Positions 54,943-64,000 are shown, counted from the first letter of the stretch. The stretch: DNA of 64,000 bases from Clavibacter michiganensis (GCA_002150995.1 MDHJ01000001.1:2914001-2978000), one strand, 5' to 3'. Notes: a model not told the origin generated them from the sequence alone. Numbers and translations are program-made.

Positions 54943-55989
54943 GTGACGCTGCAGAACCACCCGGGCGAGACCGAGTTCCCCGTGCGCGCGCGGCTGCGCC
55001 ACGCCCGCATGCTCGACGCGCAGCGGCTGAGGCCCGGCGGCGGCAAGGAGAGGCGCGCGCTCCTCGTCACCGCCCTGGCGCTGCCCTTCGGAGCGGCCGG
55101 CGTGACGCTGGGGATCGTGGTGGCGACGTCCGGCGAGCCGGAGGGCGGCCCGGCCATGCCCATCGTCCTGTTCGCCCTCGGGATGGGCGTGGGCCTGCTC
55201 GTCGCGGCGGTCGTCTTCCAGCAGATCGACGCGCGGGCTCCGCGACGCGACCAGCTCGCGTACGTGGCCGAGGCGCGGATCCGGCCGCTGCTCCTCGAGG
55301 AGCAGCAGCTGCTCGCGCTCGACGCCGTGAGCGACTTCTCGTTCGGCGGCTGGAACTCGTCGCTCGCGTTCCAGCCGACGTGGGCCGAGATGCCCGCGGA
55401 TCTGCGCGCCCGCCACGCGGACGGGTCGACCGGGCACGAGTGGGCGGGCCTGCCGATGACGACGCTCGCCCAGCACCGCGCCGCCCTCGACACGCAGTTC
55501 CGCATCGCGTCGCGCGACGACATCGAGCTGTTCGTGGCGGATGCGCGGACGCTCGGGCCGATGTCGGCGCGCTTCGCGGAGAGGGCCGCGTCCGACGACG
55601 CGGAGCGCATGGTGTCGCGCATGGCGGCGCTCACCGGCCGGAGCGAGTTCGAGATCATCGACCTGACGAGGCCGCACGACGGCCGGCCGCCCGTGCTGCT
55701 GCTCGCGGGCGACAGCGAGCGCACGATCGGAGCCATCCGCTACGCCTACGTCGCCGGGTACCTCCCCGCGGACGACGCATGGGCGCTCATCCGGCAGGTC
55801 GGCGCGCGGGTCTTCGCGACCTACGACGGCTGGGACGCGTACTGGGCGGACGTGTCGCTCGCGCTCGCCTTCCGCACCGACAGCCTCGACGCGGTGCAGT
55901 CGCAGCGGCGGGTGCGGGATGCGCTCGTCGCGTCCGCGTGGCCGGCGGCGACGGTGCCGTGGCCGGGGCGGGCCCCCGCCGTCCGCTGA
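54943..55989 (+). CDS. Membrane-anchored DUF1266 protein
   Basis: This 348-residue protein has two membrane helices near residues 38-62 and 70-95, a linker with charged residues, and a C-terminal DUF1266 domain (about residues 225-330). That domain is recognised by ERTIGAIRYAYVAGYLPADD, AWALIRQVGARVFATYDGWD and YWADVSLALAFR. The domain's function is not known; members often accompany polymorphic toxin or envelope genes. The start is GTG 54943, with no Shine-Dalgarno sequence. Confidence 0.82.
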   Translation: MTLQNHPGETEFPVRARLRHARMLDAQRLRPGGGKERRALLVTALALPFGAAGVTLGIVVATSGEPEGGPAMPIVLFALGMGVGLLVAAVVFQQIDARAPRRDQLAYVAEARIRPLLLEEQQLLALDAVSDFSFGGWNSSLAFQPTWAEMPADLRARHADGSTGHEWAGLPMTTLAQHRAALDTQFRIASRDDIELFVADARTLGPMSARFAERAASDDAERMVSRMAALTGRSEFEIIDLTRPHDGRPPVLLLAGDSERTIGAIRYAYVAGYLPADDAWALIRQVGARVFATYDGWDAYWADVSLALAFRTDSLDAVQSQRRVRDALVASAWPAATVPWPGRAPAVR

Positions 55990-56011
55990 CCGGAGCCGGG
56001 AGGGCCCGCAC

Positions 56012-56053
56012 GCACGCGTGCCCCGGCGGAGGGCTCCGTCGGGGCACGCGTGC
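56012..56053. terminator. Bidirectional terminator with a 20-base stem
   Basis: Arms 56012-56031 and 56034-56053 are complementary at 19 of 20 positions (the other is a G-U wobble in one strand), with two bases between. It separates the DUF1266 gene from the convergent betaine-binding protein gene. Confidence 0.75.
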
Positions 56054-56064
56054 AGGAGATGCGA

Positions 56065-56973
56065 TCAGGCGGTGAGGCCGTCCACGTACTCCTGGTTCTC
56101 GGCGATCCACGCCTCGACGACCTCGGTGTAGTCGTCGCCGTCGACGCCGCTGTTGAACATGGCGTTCTCGAGGGACGCGAGCGTGGCGCTGTCCATCGTG
56201 AAGCCCTCGAGCCACGACGTGAGCTGCGGGAAGTCCTCCGTGAAGTCGGGACCGCCGAAGGAGTGGATGGACTCGGCGTCGCCCAGGGTGCCCCGCGGGT
56301 CCTCCAGGTCCTTGATGGGGAAGGCGTCGTACGCCCAGTGGGGGCTCCACAGGGTCACGGCGATGTCCTCGCCGTTCTCCGTCGCGGTCTGGAGCTCGGT
56401 GAGCATGGCCGGGGTGGAGGAGGTCTGCAGCTCCAGTCCCGTCAGCCCGTACTCCGGGATCGTCGCGTCCTGGACCGCCCCGACGAGGCCGGAGCCGGAC
56501 TCGATGCCGACGATGCGCCCGCCGAAGAGGTCGGCGTTCGCCTGCAGCTCCTCGATGGAGTCGATGGGGGCGTCCTCGTTCACGGCGATGGCGAGCTTGG
56601 CGTCCTCGTTCCAGGCGCCCAGGTCGACCAGGTCGTCGCCGTACTCCTCGATCTCCGCCGCGTGCGTGGTGGGCAGCCAGGTGTCGAGCACCACGTCGTA
56701 GTCGCCGCTGGTGAGGCCGACGAAGACGGGGGCGAGGGTCGCGGACCGCAGGTTCACGGTGTAGCCCTCGTCCTCGAGGATGCTCTTCCACAGCCAGGAC
56801 GCGGCGATGCCCTCGTCCCAGCCCTCGAAGACGGCGAGCTCGAGGACGCTCTGGTCGCCGTTCTCCAGCGCCTCGTCGGACGCGCCCGAGGTGCTGGGCG
56901 GCGAGCAGGCGGCGAGGCCGAGGAGGAGTGCCCCTCCGAGGGCGATGGACGAGGCGATGCTGTGCTTCTTCAT
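56065..56973 (-). CDS. Glycine-betaine/choline ABC importer, substrate-binding lipoprotein
   Basis: This 302-residue lipoprotein begins MKKHSIASSIALGGALLLGL with the lipobox LAAC. The mature protein is of the OpuAC/ProX type: ELAVFEGWDEGIAASWLWKS, VFVGLTSGDYDVVLDTWLPT (tryptophan of the aromatic cage), IVGIESGSGLVGAVQ and IAVTLWSPHWAYDAFPIKDL. The betaine-cage tryptophans in WLPT and WSPHW are present. It binds glycine betaine, proline betaine or choline outside the cell for osmoprotection. ATG 56973 has GGAAGGA upstream. It is the last gene of the importer operon, after the permease. Confidence 0.93.
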   Translation of the reverse strand: MKKHSIASSIALGGALLLGLAACSPPSTSGASDEALENGDQSVLELAVFEGWDEGIAASWLWKSILEDEGYTVNLRSATLAPVFVGLTSGDYDVVLDTWLPTTHAAEIEEYGDDLVDLGAWNEDAKLAIAVNEDAPIDSIEELQANADLFGGRIVGIESGSGLVGAVQDATIPEYGLTGLELQTSSTPAMLTELQTATENGEDIAVTLWSPHWAYDAFPIKDLEDPRGTLGDAESIHSFGGPDFTEDFPQLTSWLEGFTMDSATLASLENAMFNSGVDGDDYTEVVEAWIAENQEYVDGLTA

Positions 56974-57047
56974 GCGTTCCTTCCGGTGGTGGTGCGGTGC
57001 GTGGTGCAGGTACGGGGTGCTGATGCGGGTGCGGGTGCGCCGGCGCG

Positions 57048-57995
57048 TCAGGCGGAGGCGCCGACCGGCTCGCGGGCGGGGGCGCCCTCGGTCGTCCCGC
57101 CGTCGGCCGTCCGGGATCCGGCCGCCGCGGATCGCGGCGACCTCCGGATGCGCCGGGCGCGCGGGGTGCGGGCACCGCCGAGGGCGCCCGTGGTGCGGTC
57201 GAGGATGATCGCGAGGATCACGACGGACACGCCCGCCTCCGCGCCCAGGGCGACGTCGATCCGGCTGAGGCTCGCGACCACCTGCCCGCCCAGCCCGCCC
57301 GCGCCGACGAGGCCCGCGATGACGACCATGGACAGCGACAGCATGATGACCTGGTTGATGCCGGCCATGATGCTGGGTCGCGCGAGCGGCAGCTGGATGG
57401 TGCGGAGGATGCGCCAGCGCGAGGAGCCGAACGCGTGCCCGGCCTCCACGACCTCCTGGTCGACCCCGCGGATGCCGAGCTCGGTGAGGCGCACGCCGGG
57501 CGCCATGGCGAACACGACGGTCGCCACTATGCCGGGCACGACGCCCACGCGGAACAGCAGCAGGGCGGGGATCAGGTACACGAACGACGGCGTCGTCTGC
57601 ATGAAGTCGAGGACCGGGCGGATGATCCGGGACGCGAGGTCGGACCGCGCGGCGACGACCCCCAGGGGGACGCTCAGGAGGATGGCGAGGGAGCTCGCCA
57701 CGAGCACCAGCGCGAGCGTCGCCATCGCGTTCTCCCACTGGTCCACGGCGCAGATGGCGAGCAGGCCGGCGACCGTGCCCACGGCCAGGCGCCAGCCCTT
57801 CGCGAGGAACGCCAGCCCGGCGATGACCAGGATCACGGCCCAGAAGGGCGGGGCGCCGAGCGCGTAGGCGACCCACTCGTAGAGGAACGCGAACACCGCG
57901 CGCAGGGCGTCGAACAGCGGACGCAGGGTGCCGGTGAGGAAGTCGACGCCGCTGGAGACCCAGGAGCCGAACGGGATGCGCGGGAAGTCGGTCAT
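57048..57995 (-). CDS. Glycine-betaine/choline ABC importer, permease
   Basis: This 315-residue inner-membrane subunit of the OpuAB/ProW type has about six to seven helices. The EAA docking loop is near residues 190-215 (QEVVEAGHAFGSSRWRILRT), followed by QLPLARPSIMAGINQVIMLS. A C-terminal tail of about 40 basic and Ser/Thr residues extends past the last helix. Its start overlaps the ATPase stop by four bases (ATGA). It probably forms a homodimer. Confidence 0.92.
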   Translation of the reverse strand: MTDFPRIPFGSWVSSGVDFLTGTLRPLFDALRAVFAFLYEWVAYALGAPPFWAVILVIAGLAFLAKGWRLAVGTVAGLLAICAVDQWENAMATLALVLVASSLAILLSVPLGVVAARSDLASRIIRPVLDFMQTTPSFVYLIPALLLFRVGVVPGIVATVVFAMAPGVRLTELGIRGVDQEVVEAGHAFGSSRWRILRTIQLPLARPSIMAGINQVIMLSLSMVVIAGLVGAGGLGGQVVASLSRIDVALGAEAGVSVVILAIILDRTTGALGGARTPRARRIRRSPRSAAAGSRTADGGTTEGAPAREPVGASA

Positions 57996-59383
57996 CGGGC
58001 TGCCTCCTCGGCGGTCGCGGGTGCGGGCGCCGGCGCGGGCGCGAGTGCGGGCGCCTCCGCGGACACGGGCGCGGGGGTGCGCTCCGGAGCGGCCGCTGCG
58101 CTCCCCGGGGTCGTGCGGGCGAGGTCGAGGGTCGCGTCGAGCTCGCTCTCGGGGATGCGCCCGACGGGCTCGGGCAGCGGGATGGGCGAGGTGGAGGTGT
58201 CCACGTCGCCGAGGGCCGCGAGGAGGGTCACCCGCGGGATCACGCCGAGCAGGCGATCGTGCGCGTCGACCACGGCGATGGGCAGGGCGCTCTCGACGGC
58301 GGAGGCGTAGAGGTCCACCAGCGCCGCGTCGGGGAGGGTGCGCTCGAAGCGCGTGCTCACCCGCCGGGCGAGGTCGTCGTCGCCCCGGCGGACCTGCTCG
58401 AGGACGTCGACGTCGCGGACCCAGCCGAGGAGCCGCTCGTCGTGCCCGACCACCAGGAGCGCCGCCGTCTGCAGGTCGCGGAGCCGCCGCAGCGCACCGC
58501 GCGTCCCGACCGTGACGTCGACCACGGCGCGCGGCGGCTGCATGGCGCTCGCGGCCGTGAGCACGCGGGCACGGTCGACGTCCTGCACGAACTGGGCGAC
58601 GTAGTCGTCGGCGGGCTCGGTCAGGATCTCCTCGGGCGTGCCGATCTGCACGATGCGGCCCTCGCGCATGACCGCGATGCGGTCGCCGAGGAGCATGGCC
58701 TCGTTGAGGTCGTGCGTGATGAAGACGATGGTCTTGCCGAGCCGGGCCTGGAGCTCCAGCAGCTGCTCCTGCATCTCCCGGCGGATGAGCGGGTCGAGCG
58801 CGCTGAACGCCTCGTCCATCAGCAGGATGTCGGTGTCCGCGGCGAGCGCCCGGGCGATCCCCACGCGCTGCTGCATGCCTCCCGACAGCTCGGACGGGAG
58901 CTTGTCGCCCCACCCCTCGAGCCCGACCAGCGCGATCACCTCGCGGGCCTTCGCCAGGCGCTCCGCGCGCGGCATCCCCTGCACCTCGAGGCCGTACGCG
59001 ACGTTGTCCACGACGGACCGGTGCGGCAGGAGCGCGAAGTGCTGGAACACCATCGAGACGTGGGCACGGCGCACCTCGTTGAGCCGCGCCTCCGGGATCC
59101 CGGTGATCGACTCGCCGGCGACCTCGACGGTGCCGGAGGTCGGCTCCCAGAGGCCGTTGAGCATGCGGATGAGCGTCGACTTCCCGGAGCCGGACAGGCC
59201 CATGACGACGAAGATCTCGCCCGGGCGCACGTCGAACGACGCGTCGATGACCGCGGCGGTGCCGAGGTGGGCGGTCTCCTCGACGGTGGCGCCGTCGGCG
59301 AGGCGGCGGACGACGTCGTGGGGGCGGCGCCCGAAGACCTTGTGCAGGTCACGGGCGCGGATGGCGGGGGTGGTGGTGGTCAC
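57992..59383 (-). CDS. Glycine-betaine/choline ABC importer, ATPase with CBS domains
   Basis: This 463-residue ATPase is of the OpuAA/ProV type. Walker A is GLSGSGKST (near residue 63), the signature is LSGGMQQRVGIARAL, Walker B is ILLMDEAFSALDPL and the H-loop is VFITHDLNEAMLL. Two CBS domains follow (about residues 285-410), which in OpuA sense ionic strength and gate transport. The final 50 residues are an Ala/Pro-rich tail (EAPALAPAPAPAPATAEEAA), unusual for the family. The start is GTG 59383 with GGAGAG upstream. It is the first gene of the operon; an 8-base-pair hairpin (59410-59429) lies just ahead of it. Confidence 0.93.
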   Translation of the reverse strand: MTTTTPAIRARDLHKVFGRRPHDVVRRLADGATVEETAHLGTAAVIDASFDVRPGEIFVVMGLSGSGKSTLIRMLNGLWEPTSGTVEVAGESITGIPEARLNEVRRAHVSMVFQHFALLPHRSVVDNVAYGLEVQGMPRAERLAKAREVIALVGLEGWGDKLPSELSGGMQQRVGIARALAADTDILLMDEAFSALDPLIRREMQEQLLELQARLGKTIVFITHDLNEAMLLGDRIAVMREGRIVQIGTPEEILTEPADDYVAQFVQDVDRARVLTAASAMQPPRAVVDVTVGTRGALRRLRDLQTAALLVVGHDERLLGWVRDVDVLEQVRRGDDDLARRVSTRFERTLPDAALVDLYASAVESALPIAVVDAHDRLLGVIPRVTLLAALGDVDTSTSPIPLPEPVGRIPESELDATLDLARTTPGSAAAAPERTPAPVSAEAPALAPAPAPAPATAEEAAR

Positions 59384-59867
59384 GGGCTCTCCACGAGCGC
59401 GCCGCCGCGCCCCGCACGTCGGTGCGGGGATCATCGGACGTCGGCTCTGGTCGACGGACGGGTCGATCGGAGAGGCGGAGGGGGCCGCGGCACGGGCGTC
59501 GACGCGGGGCGTCGGGCTCGGATCGGGGCGTCCTCCGCAGGCGGGGCCATGGGACCCGCGCCGGCTCCGTCGGACCGTACGACGACCGCGTCCCGGTGGT
59601 GCGGGGCCTGGTCGGCGCGTCCTGGATGATGACGGGCCCGCTCGTCGCGGGCCACATCGAAGCTAGCCGGAGGCCGCGGGGGGAATCGAATCGCACCCCC
59701 GCCCTGGAGGGCCCCGACGGCCGTCCCGCGCGACGCCGATCGCCGTGCCCATGGGGATCCGGGGCGTGTCCAGATCGTTACACCGCATCTCGCCGGACGG
59801 GTCCTCCGGGCCGCCCGGGGGTCGGCATCGGCCCGGGCCGGTCGCCGGTCGCCGGTCGCGTGTCGGA
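59384..59867. other. 484-base gap between the betaine importer and glycosyltransferase genes
   Basis: No gene is supported here. The gap holds a perfect 8-base-pair hairpin (CCCCGCAC/GTGCGGGG, 59410-59429) near the ATPase start and the leader of that operon. A short T-arm-like segment on the minus strand (about 59675-59700) lacks the rest of a tRNA. No convincing -35/-10 pair was found. Confidence 0.5.
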
Positions 59868-60917
59868 TCAGTCGCGCGGCTCGCCCGTCAGGGGCCGGAC
59901 CACCCGGTGCCCGTCGAGGGAGCGGGCGGCCTCGAGGACGTGCGCCGGCGTGATCGCGAGGAGCGCCGGATCCGGGATGGCCGAGAACGTGTCGCCGAGC
60001 CGCTGCGACGCGTCCGTGAGCACGATGTGGGGGCCGGTCGCGGGCGGGCCCCACTCCTCGGGCGGGGCGGGGCCGAAGATCACGACCGAGGGGATGCCGT
60101 ATGCGCTCGCGAGGTGGGCGGCGCCCGTGTCGGCGGAGATGACGAGGTCGGCCGCGGCGATGATCCCGGCGAACGCGTCGAGGGCGAGCTCGCCCGCGAG
60201 CACGGTCGACGTGGGCATGCCGGCGAGGGCCGCGACCTCCAGGGCGCGCTCGCGCTCCTTGTCCGAGCCGGTGAAGACGACCGTGCGGCCCTCCGCGTCG
60301 AGGACGCGGGCGACCTCGGCGAAGCGGTCGACCGGCCACTGGCGCGACCCGTAGGCGGCGCCCACGTGGATCACGACCGCGTGCTCCGCGACGGGCGGCT
60401 CGGCCGGCACCAGGATGCCGACGTCGTCCGGATCCGCGGGCATGCCGTGCCACGACACGAGCCGCGCCCAGCGGTAGCGCTCGAGGACGTGGTCCTCCCA
60501 CGCGGGGCCGTCGGCGGCGGGCATGCCGTCGAGCTCGGGAGCCGCGTGGCCGAGCGTCCGGTGCGCGCGCAGCTCGTGGAGCAGGGTGCGGCTCTCGATG
60601 CCCGCGCCGTGCAGGTTGATGGCGAGGTCGACCGTGCCGGGCTCGCGCGCGATGGGGTGGTCGAAGCCCTGCTGCGGGAGGTGCTCGTCGACCACGCCGA
60701 GCAGGCGCACGACGGGGGCGAGCCAGCCGGTCGTGGCGAGCAGGATGCGGGAGTCCGGGTACGCGCGGCGGATCGCCCGGAGCGCGGGCACGGCCACGAG
60801 GATGTCGCCGAGCTTGATGGCGCGGAGGACGAGGATCTCGGCCGGATGCGCCGACCCGTCCGGGGCCTCGGCGCGGGCGTCGTCGGGGAGGGCGGCCGGA
60901 TCGCCGGGGGTCTGCAT
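59868..60917 (-). CDS. Family 9 glycosyltransferase
   Basis: This 349-residue protein matches the ADP-heptose:LPS heptosyltransferase-like GT9 family. It begins ILVLRAIKLGDILVAVPALR near residue 28, the acceptor-side GDxL motif, and has VVIHVGAAYGSRQWPVDRF, VFTGSDKERERALEVA and ADLVISADTGAAHLASAYGI, which is the nucleotide-sugar site. Gram-positive bacteria lack LPS, so a cell-wall glycan or small-molecule acceptor is likely. The start is ATG 60917, with CAGGCT seven bases upstream. It stands alone. Confidence 0.9.
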   Translation of the reverse strand: MQTPGDPAALPDDARAEAPDGSAHPAEILVLRAIKLGDILVAVPALRAIRRAYPDSRILLATTGWLAPVVRLLGVVDEHLPQQGFDHPIAREPGTVDLAINLHGAGIESRTLLHELRAHRTLGHAAPELDGMPAADGPAWEDHVLERYRWARLVSWHGMPADPDDVGILVPAEPPVAEHAVVIHVGAAYGSRQWPVDRFAEVARVLDAEGRTVVFTGSDKERERALEVAALAGMPTSTVLAGELALDAFAGIIAAADLVISADTGAAHLASAYGIPSVVIFGPAPPEEWGPPATGPHIVLTDASQRLGDTFSAIPDPALLAITPAHVLEAARSLDGHRVVRPLTGEPRD

Positions 60918-61023
60918 GGGTTCCAGCCTGGCAGACGGGAGGCGCGGCGGTCGGACGGCCGGTCAGGAGGGGCGGCAGCCCGGAGGGGCGGGCGCCGCGG
61001 CGGTCGGTCGGCCCGGGTGCGCG

Positions 61024-61638
61024 CTAGCGGACGGACCGGCGGTCGGACTCGACCTCCTCGCGATGGAGGAGGTCGCCCATCGCGTCGAGGCGCGTGACGA
61101 CGCGCTGGGCGGTGTCGACGGTGAGGGTCCCGCGGAGGTGCACGTCCCGCACGTGCGCGAGCTCGATCACGATCTCCTGGTCCCGGCGCATGGCGCCCGT
61201 CATGCGGTACTGGTCGGGCCGCCCCCACACCGGCAGCTGGAGGGGGAAGGCGAGCCGGGCGGCGCGCGGGACCGACGGGAACTCGTGCGCGAGCATCTCC
61301 TGCGGCTCGCCGCCGACGATCCGCACCCGGGAGACGCCGTCGGAGGAGTCGACGAGACCCGTGGCGAGGTCGGTGCAGACGTAGGAGCCCACCAGCGGAC
61401 GCACGACGAGCTCGTGCCGTTCGAGGGTCGTGCCGGTCTGGCCGACGACACGGCAGCGGTAGGGCGGCCGGCGGCTCTGGTCGACGAGGATCCCGACGGC
61501 CTCGACCAGGACGTCGGTGGGCGTCTCCGGGAGCAGGGACGGGGGCGACGGCCGCACGCCCGCCACGTACGCGAAGTCCCGCCCACGCTGGGTCGGCGCG
61601 TCGGGGATCGGGCGGGCGTCGGGGATCGGTTCGGCCAT
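61024..61638 (-). CDS. Conserved hypothetical protein
   Basis: This 204-residue soluble protein is not recognised. The N-terminal 40 residues are proline-rich. The core has alternating hydrophobic residues suggesting beta strands (VLVEAVGILVDQSRRPPYRC, HELVVRPLVGSYVCTDLATG). A basic, charged C-terminal stretch follows. No membrane segment or motif was seen. ATG 61638 is preceded by GGAGGG, a good ribosome binding site. It diverges from the FtsX-type permease gene. Confidence 0.65.
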   Translation of the reverse strand: MAEPIPDARPIPDAPTQRGRDFAYVAGVRPSPPSLLPETPTDVLVEAVGILVDQSRRPPYRCRVVGQTGTTLERHELVVRPLVGSYVCTDLATGLVDSSDGVSRVRIVGGEPQEMLAHEFPSVPRAARLAFPLQLPVWGRPDQYRMTGAMRRDQEIVIELAHVRDVHLRGTLTVDTAQRVVTRLDAMGDLLHREEVESDRRSVR

Positions 61639-61782
61639 GTCCCCACCCTCCCCGACCCCGCCGGGGAGCGCGACCCCGACCCCGCCCGGATGGTGGACTC
61701 GCGCGACCTATTTCCCCATATGCTGAGCCCGCAGCGACGCGAGCGGCCCACCCGGGCCGACCGTCGTACGGCCGACGGAGGC

Positions 61783-64000
61783 ATGCAGGGGCAGACGCGA
61801 GGACGCGCGCACGGTCGTCACCGGCCCGACGCCTCCGCGCCCCGGCGTCCTCGCTCCTCGGCTCGCGACCCGCACGACGGGCGCGCGCCCGGGAGCCGGC
61901 GACGCGCGGTCCGCCTCGGGCCGCGGTCGTGGCTCCTCGGCACGGCCCTCCGCCGCGCGTCCGCGCAGTGGCGGCTCGTGGTCGCCGTGGTGGCCGTCGC
62001 GACGCTCGCGTGCTCGCTCGTGACCGTCCTCGGGCTCCTCGTGACGACCACGGAGGAGGGCGGCGTGCGGCGCACCCTCGATGCCGTGCCGGCGGACCGG
62101 ACGGTCGTGCGCGTCACCGTCGACACCCCCACCGGCACGGTCGCGGAGGCGCGCACCGCGATCGACCGGGCCCTCCGGGACCTGCTCGGGGAGGCGGCCG
62201 GGGCGACGCCGACGGGATCCGCCGTGAGCGCGGTCGCGGACGTCGACGGGCTGACGGCGGGATCCGACCGGGTGCTCGCGTACGCCGGCGAGTACGACGA
62301 CCGGGATGCGCGCGCCGAGCTGGTCGCCGGGTCGTGGGCCGAGGCTCCCGCGGGCGACGGCGTCCTGCCGGCCGCGCTCCCGGAGGCGGCGGCGTCGGCT
62401 CTCGGGCTGGGGATCGGATCCACCCTGGAGGTGCCGGCGCGCGGCGACGCCACGGCGACCGTGCGCGTCGTCGGGCTGTACCGGGCGGTGGACCCGGGCG
62501 GCACGGCCTGGCTCGACGACCCGCTGCAGGGCCGCGGCGACGACCCGGCGTTCCCCGAGCCGGACGTGTCCTTCGCCGACTACGTGCACGCGGTCGGCCC
62601 CCTGATCGTGGCCGACAGGGCGCTCGACGCCGCCGACGTGCGCGTCGCGACGCTCGACCTCCGCTCGCAGCCGACGTTCGACCGCGTGACGGTGGCGGGC
62701 CTGGATGCGCTCGTGGTGCGGCTCGGCGACGCGGATGCGGGGATCACGCGGACCGCGGGCGACGTGGGGCAGAGCGTCGCGTACTCGTCGGGCGTCGCGG
62801 ACGCCGTGGCCGCCGCATCCGCCGCGCTGACCGTGACGCGCGCCACCGTCGCCGTCGCGGGGCTGCTGCTCGCGGTCCTCGCGCTGGCGGCGATCGCGCA
62901 GGCGGGGCGGCTCCTCGCCGACGCGCGCGACGCCGAGCGGCGGCTCCTGCAGGCACGCGGGGCCTCCCGGCGTCAGGTGATCGCGCTCGCGGGCGTCGAG
63001 GCCGGGGTGCTCGGGCTGCTGGTGGCGGGGATCAGCCTGCCGCTCGCCGCGCTCGCCTACCGCGGGCTCGCCGCCCTGCCGGCCATGCGCGCGGCCGGGA
63101 TGCCGGTCGCGTCGGGGGTGCCGCTCGGATCCGTGCTGACGGCCGTCGCCGTCGCCGCGCTGCTGGCCGCGGTGCTCCTCGCGCCGGCGCTCGGCCGCGC
63201 CGACCGGGAGGACGCGGCGTCCGGGCGCGCCGGGGTCGCGCGGCTGGCGCGGTCGGGGATCGACCTGGCGCTGCTCGTGCTCGCGGGGCTCGGGATCGCG
63301 CAGCTGCTGGCGTACCGGTCGGCGTCCGCGTCGCCCGCGGCCTCCGGCGACGTGCCCGCGGGGCTGGATCCGGTGCTCGTCGCCGCACCCGTCGTGGTGC
63401 TCGTGGCGGTGGCGGCGCTCGCGGTGCGGCTCGTGCCGCTCGCCGCGCGCGGGCTGGGTGCGCTGGCGGCGCGCGCCCGCGGATCCGTGCTGCCGCTCGC
63501 CGCGTGGGAGCTGGCCCGCCGGGGACGACGGGCGACGGCGGCCGTGCTCCTGCTGAGCCTCGCGCTCGCGGTGTGCACGTTCGGCGTGGCGTTCCTCCAC
63601 ACGTGGCGGATCTCGCAGGAGGACCAGGCGGCGGTGGCCGTGGGGCCGGCGGCGCGGGTGGTCGCGGATGCGGAAGCGGCGCTGACGCAGTCGTCGGTGC
63701 TCGGGACGGGGGACGTCGAGCCCGCGCTGCGGCGGCCCCTGCGGATCGACGGCGCGCCCGCGGGCGACCCGGCCGAGGGCGGCGTGGGCACGGGTGCGCA
63801 GGTGCTCGGGCTGTCCGCCGCCGCGCGGACGATGATCGCGGACGGACGCGGCGGCGCGGCGGGAGGGGAGCGGGTCGAGCTGCTGCTGCGGGGGTCGACG
63901 CGCACGCGCGACGACGACGGGATCGCCCTTCCGGACGGGTCGCGCGGGCTCGCCGCGACCGTGCGCGTGGCCGACGCTGCGGCGCCGCTCGCGGACGTGC
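61783..64000 (+). CDS. FtsX-type ABC transporter permease, N-terminal part
   Basis: This long open frame runs off the window edge with no stop. After a basic Arg-rich start (residues 1-55), a membrane helix (LVVAVVAVATLACSLVTVLG) is followed by a large extracellular domain of about 240 residues. Then come four or more helices typical of the FtsX/MacB permease superfamily: VAVAGLLLAVLALAAIAQAG with LQARGASRRQVIALAGVEAG, and AVLLLSLALAVCTFGVAFLH, where a second repeat begins. Large size and duplication suggest a LolCE/YtrF-like exporter of lipids or peptides. ATG 61783 is chosen; ATG 61720 is in frame and possible. No ATPase is visible in the window. Confidence 0.8.
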   Translation, partial: MQGQTRGRAHGRHRPDASAPRRPRSSARDPHDGRAPGSRRRAVRLGPRSWLLGTALRRASAQWRLVVAVVAVATLACSLVTVLGLLVTTTEEGGVRRTLDAVPADRTVVRVTVDTPTGTVAEARTAIDRALRDLLGEAAGATPTGSAVSAVADVDGLTAGSDRVLAYAGEYDDRDARAELVAGSWAEAPAGDGVLPAALPEAAASALGLGIGSTLEVPARGDATATVRVVGLYRAVDPGGTAWLDDPLQGRGDDPAFPEPDVSFADYVHAVGPLIVADRALDAADVRVATLDLRSQPTFDRVTVAGLDALVVRLGDADAGITRTAGDVGQSVAYSSGVADAVAAASAALTVTRATVAVAGLLLAVLALAAIAQAGRLLADARDAERRLLQARGASRRQVIALAGVEAGVLGLLVAGISLPLAALAYRGLAALPAMRAAGMPVASGVPLGSVLTAVAVAALLAAVLLAPALGRADREDAASGRAGVARLARSGIDLALLVLAGLGIAQLLAYRSASASPAASGDVPAGLDPVLVAAPVVVLVAVAALAVRLVPLAARGLGALAARARGSVLPLAAWELARRGRRATAAVLLLSLALAVCTFGVAFLHTWRISQEDQAAVAVGPAARVVADAEAALTQSSVLGTGDVEPALRRPLRIDGAPAGDPAEGGVGTGAQVLGLSAAARTMIADGRGGAAGGERVELLLRGSTRTRDDDGIALPDGSRGLAATVRVADAAAPLADV

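Noticed and set aside
59660-59710. Possible tRNA on the minus strand (T-arm-like GGGGGTGCGATTCGATTCCC)
   Set aside because: The T-stem has an oversized loop, no acceptor stem pairs around it and there is no anticodon arm or CCA end.

Overview
The window is very GC-rich, densely coded DNA. Its codon use, ribosomal and RNA polymerase protein sequences, and families such as CtaF-type oxidase subunit 4, an ANTAR regulator, an Lhr/Nei2 pair and a CGNR zinc finger point to an actinobacterium. Microbacteriaceae is likely and a Clavibacter-like genus is the best guess; this is inferred from protein resemblance without a search. Essential housekeeping genes fill the first quarter, so this is a chromosome. 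I found no phage, insertion sequence, CRISPR array or RNA gene.

Layout. 1-3230 is the str operon read leftward (rpsL-rpsG-fusA-tuf, tuf cut by the window edge), with a clear sigma-70 type promoter at 3470-3498. 3495-8075 holds two membrane proteins, a polar amino-acid ABC importer and a small cysteine-motif protein. 8210-15918 is rpoC and rpoB read leftward, with terminator and promoter. 16005-23468 is a run of small genes: MBL-fold hydrolase, spermidine-synthase-like protein, sugar-dehydrogenase-like lipoprotein, TPR protein, SprT-like protease, CGNR regulator, DUF427, EVE and DUF1684 proteins. 23706-33180 is rich in nucleic-acid enzymes: a DEAD-box helicase, a TetR regulator, the very large helicase Lhr and the glycosylase Nei2. 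33212-44322 carries an amino-acid permease, a SigB/SigF-type sigma factor, an ANTAR regulator, a secreted amidase, a PAP2-type phosphatase, a serine hydrolase and a lone cytochrome oxidase subunit 4. 44428-46913 has a nitroreductase and two tandem secreted four-cysteine paralogues of unknown function. 46981-49914 is a divergent sugar-metabolism locus (Gfo/Idh/MocA oxidoreductase, ThuA, TIM-barrel isomerase) around a perfect palindrome. 50051-55989 holds a ferritin-like protein, an Ig-like-repeat secreted protein, a GlsB-type membrane protein, a LuxR response regulator, an S66 peptidase and a DUF1266 protein. 56065-59383 is a glycine-betaine/choline ABC importer read leftward. The window ends with a family 9 glycosyltransferase, an unknown protein and the first part of an FtsX-type ABC permease.

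Three patterns run through the window. First, seven reading frames (rpoB, DEAD-box helicase, TetR, lhr, amidase, secreted paralogue A, and the membrane protein at 43877) are each short of frame by exactly one base. Because rpoB is essential, these are best explained as single-base deletion errors in the assembly. Second, many genes lack a Shine-Dalgarno sequence but have a TAnnnT-like hexamer 6-7 bases before the start codon, as expected for leaderless transcripts. Third, convergent gene pairs are separated by unusually long and perfect hairpins.

The best candidate for an undescribed system is the tandem pair at 45327-46913. Both proteins have a signal peptide, a related amphipathic N-domain, a hydrophobic Gly/Ala-rich segment and the same cysteine spacing C-x7-C-x20-C-x19-C-G-D, ending exactly at the C-terminus.
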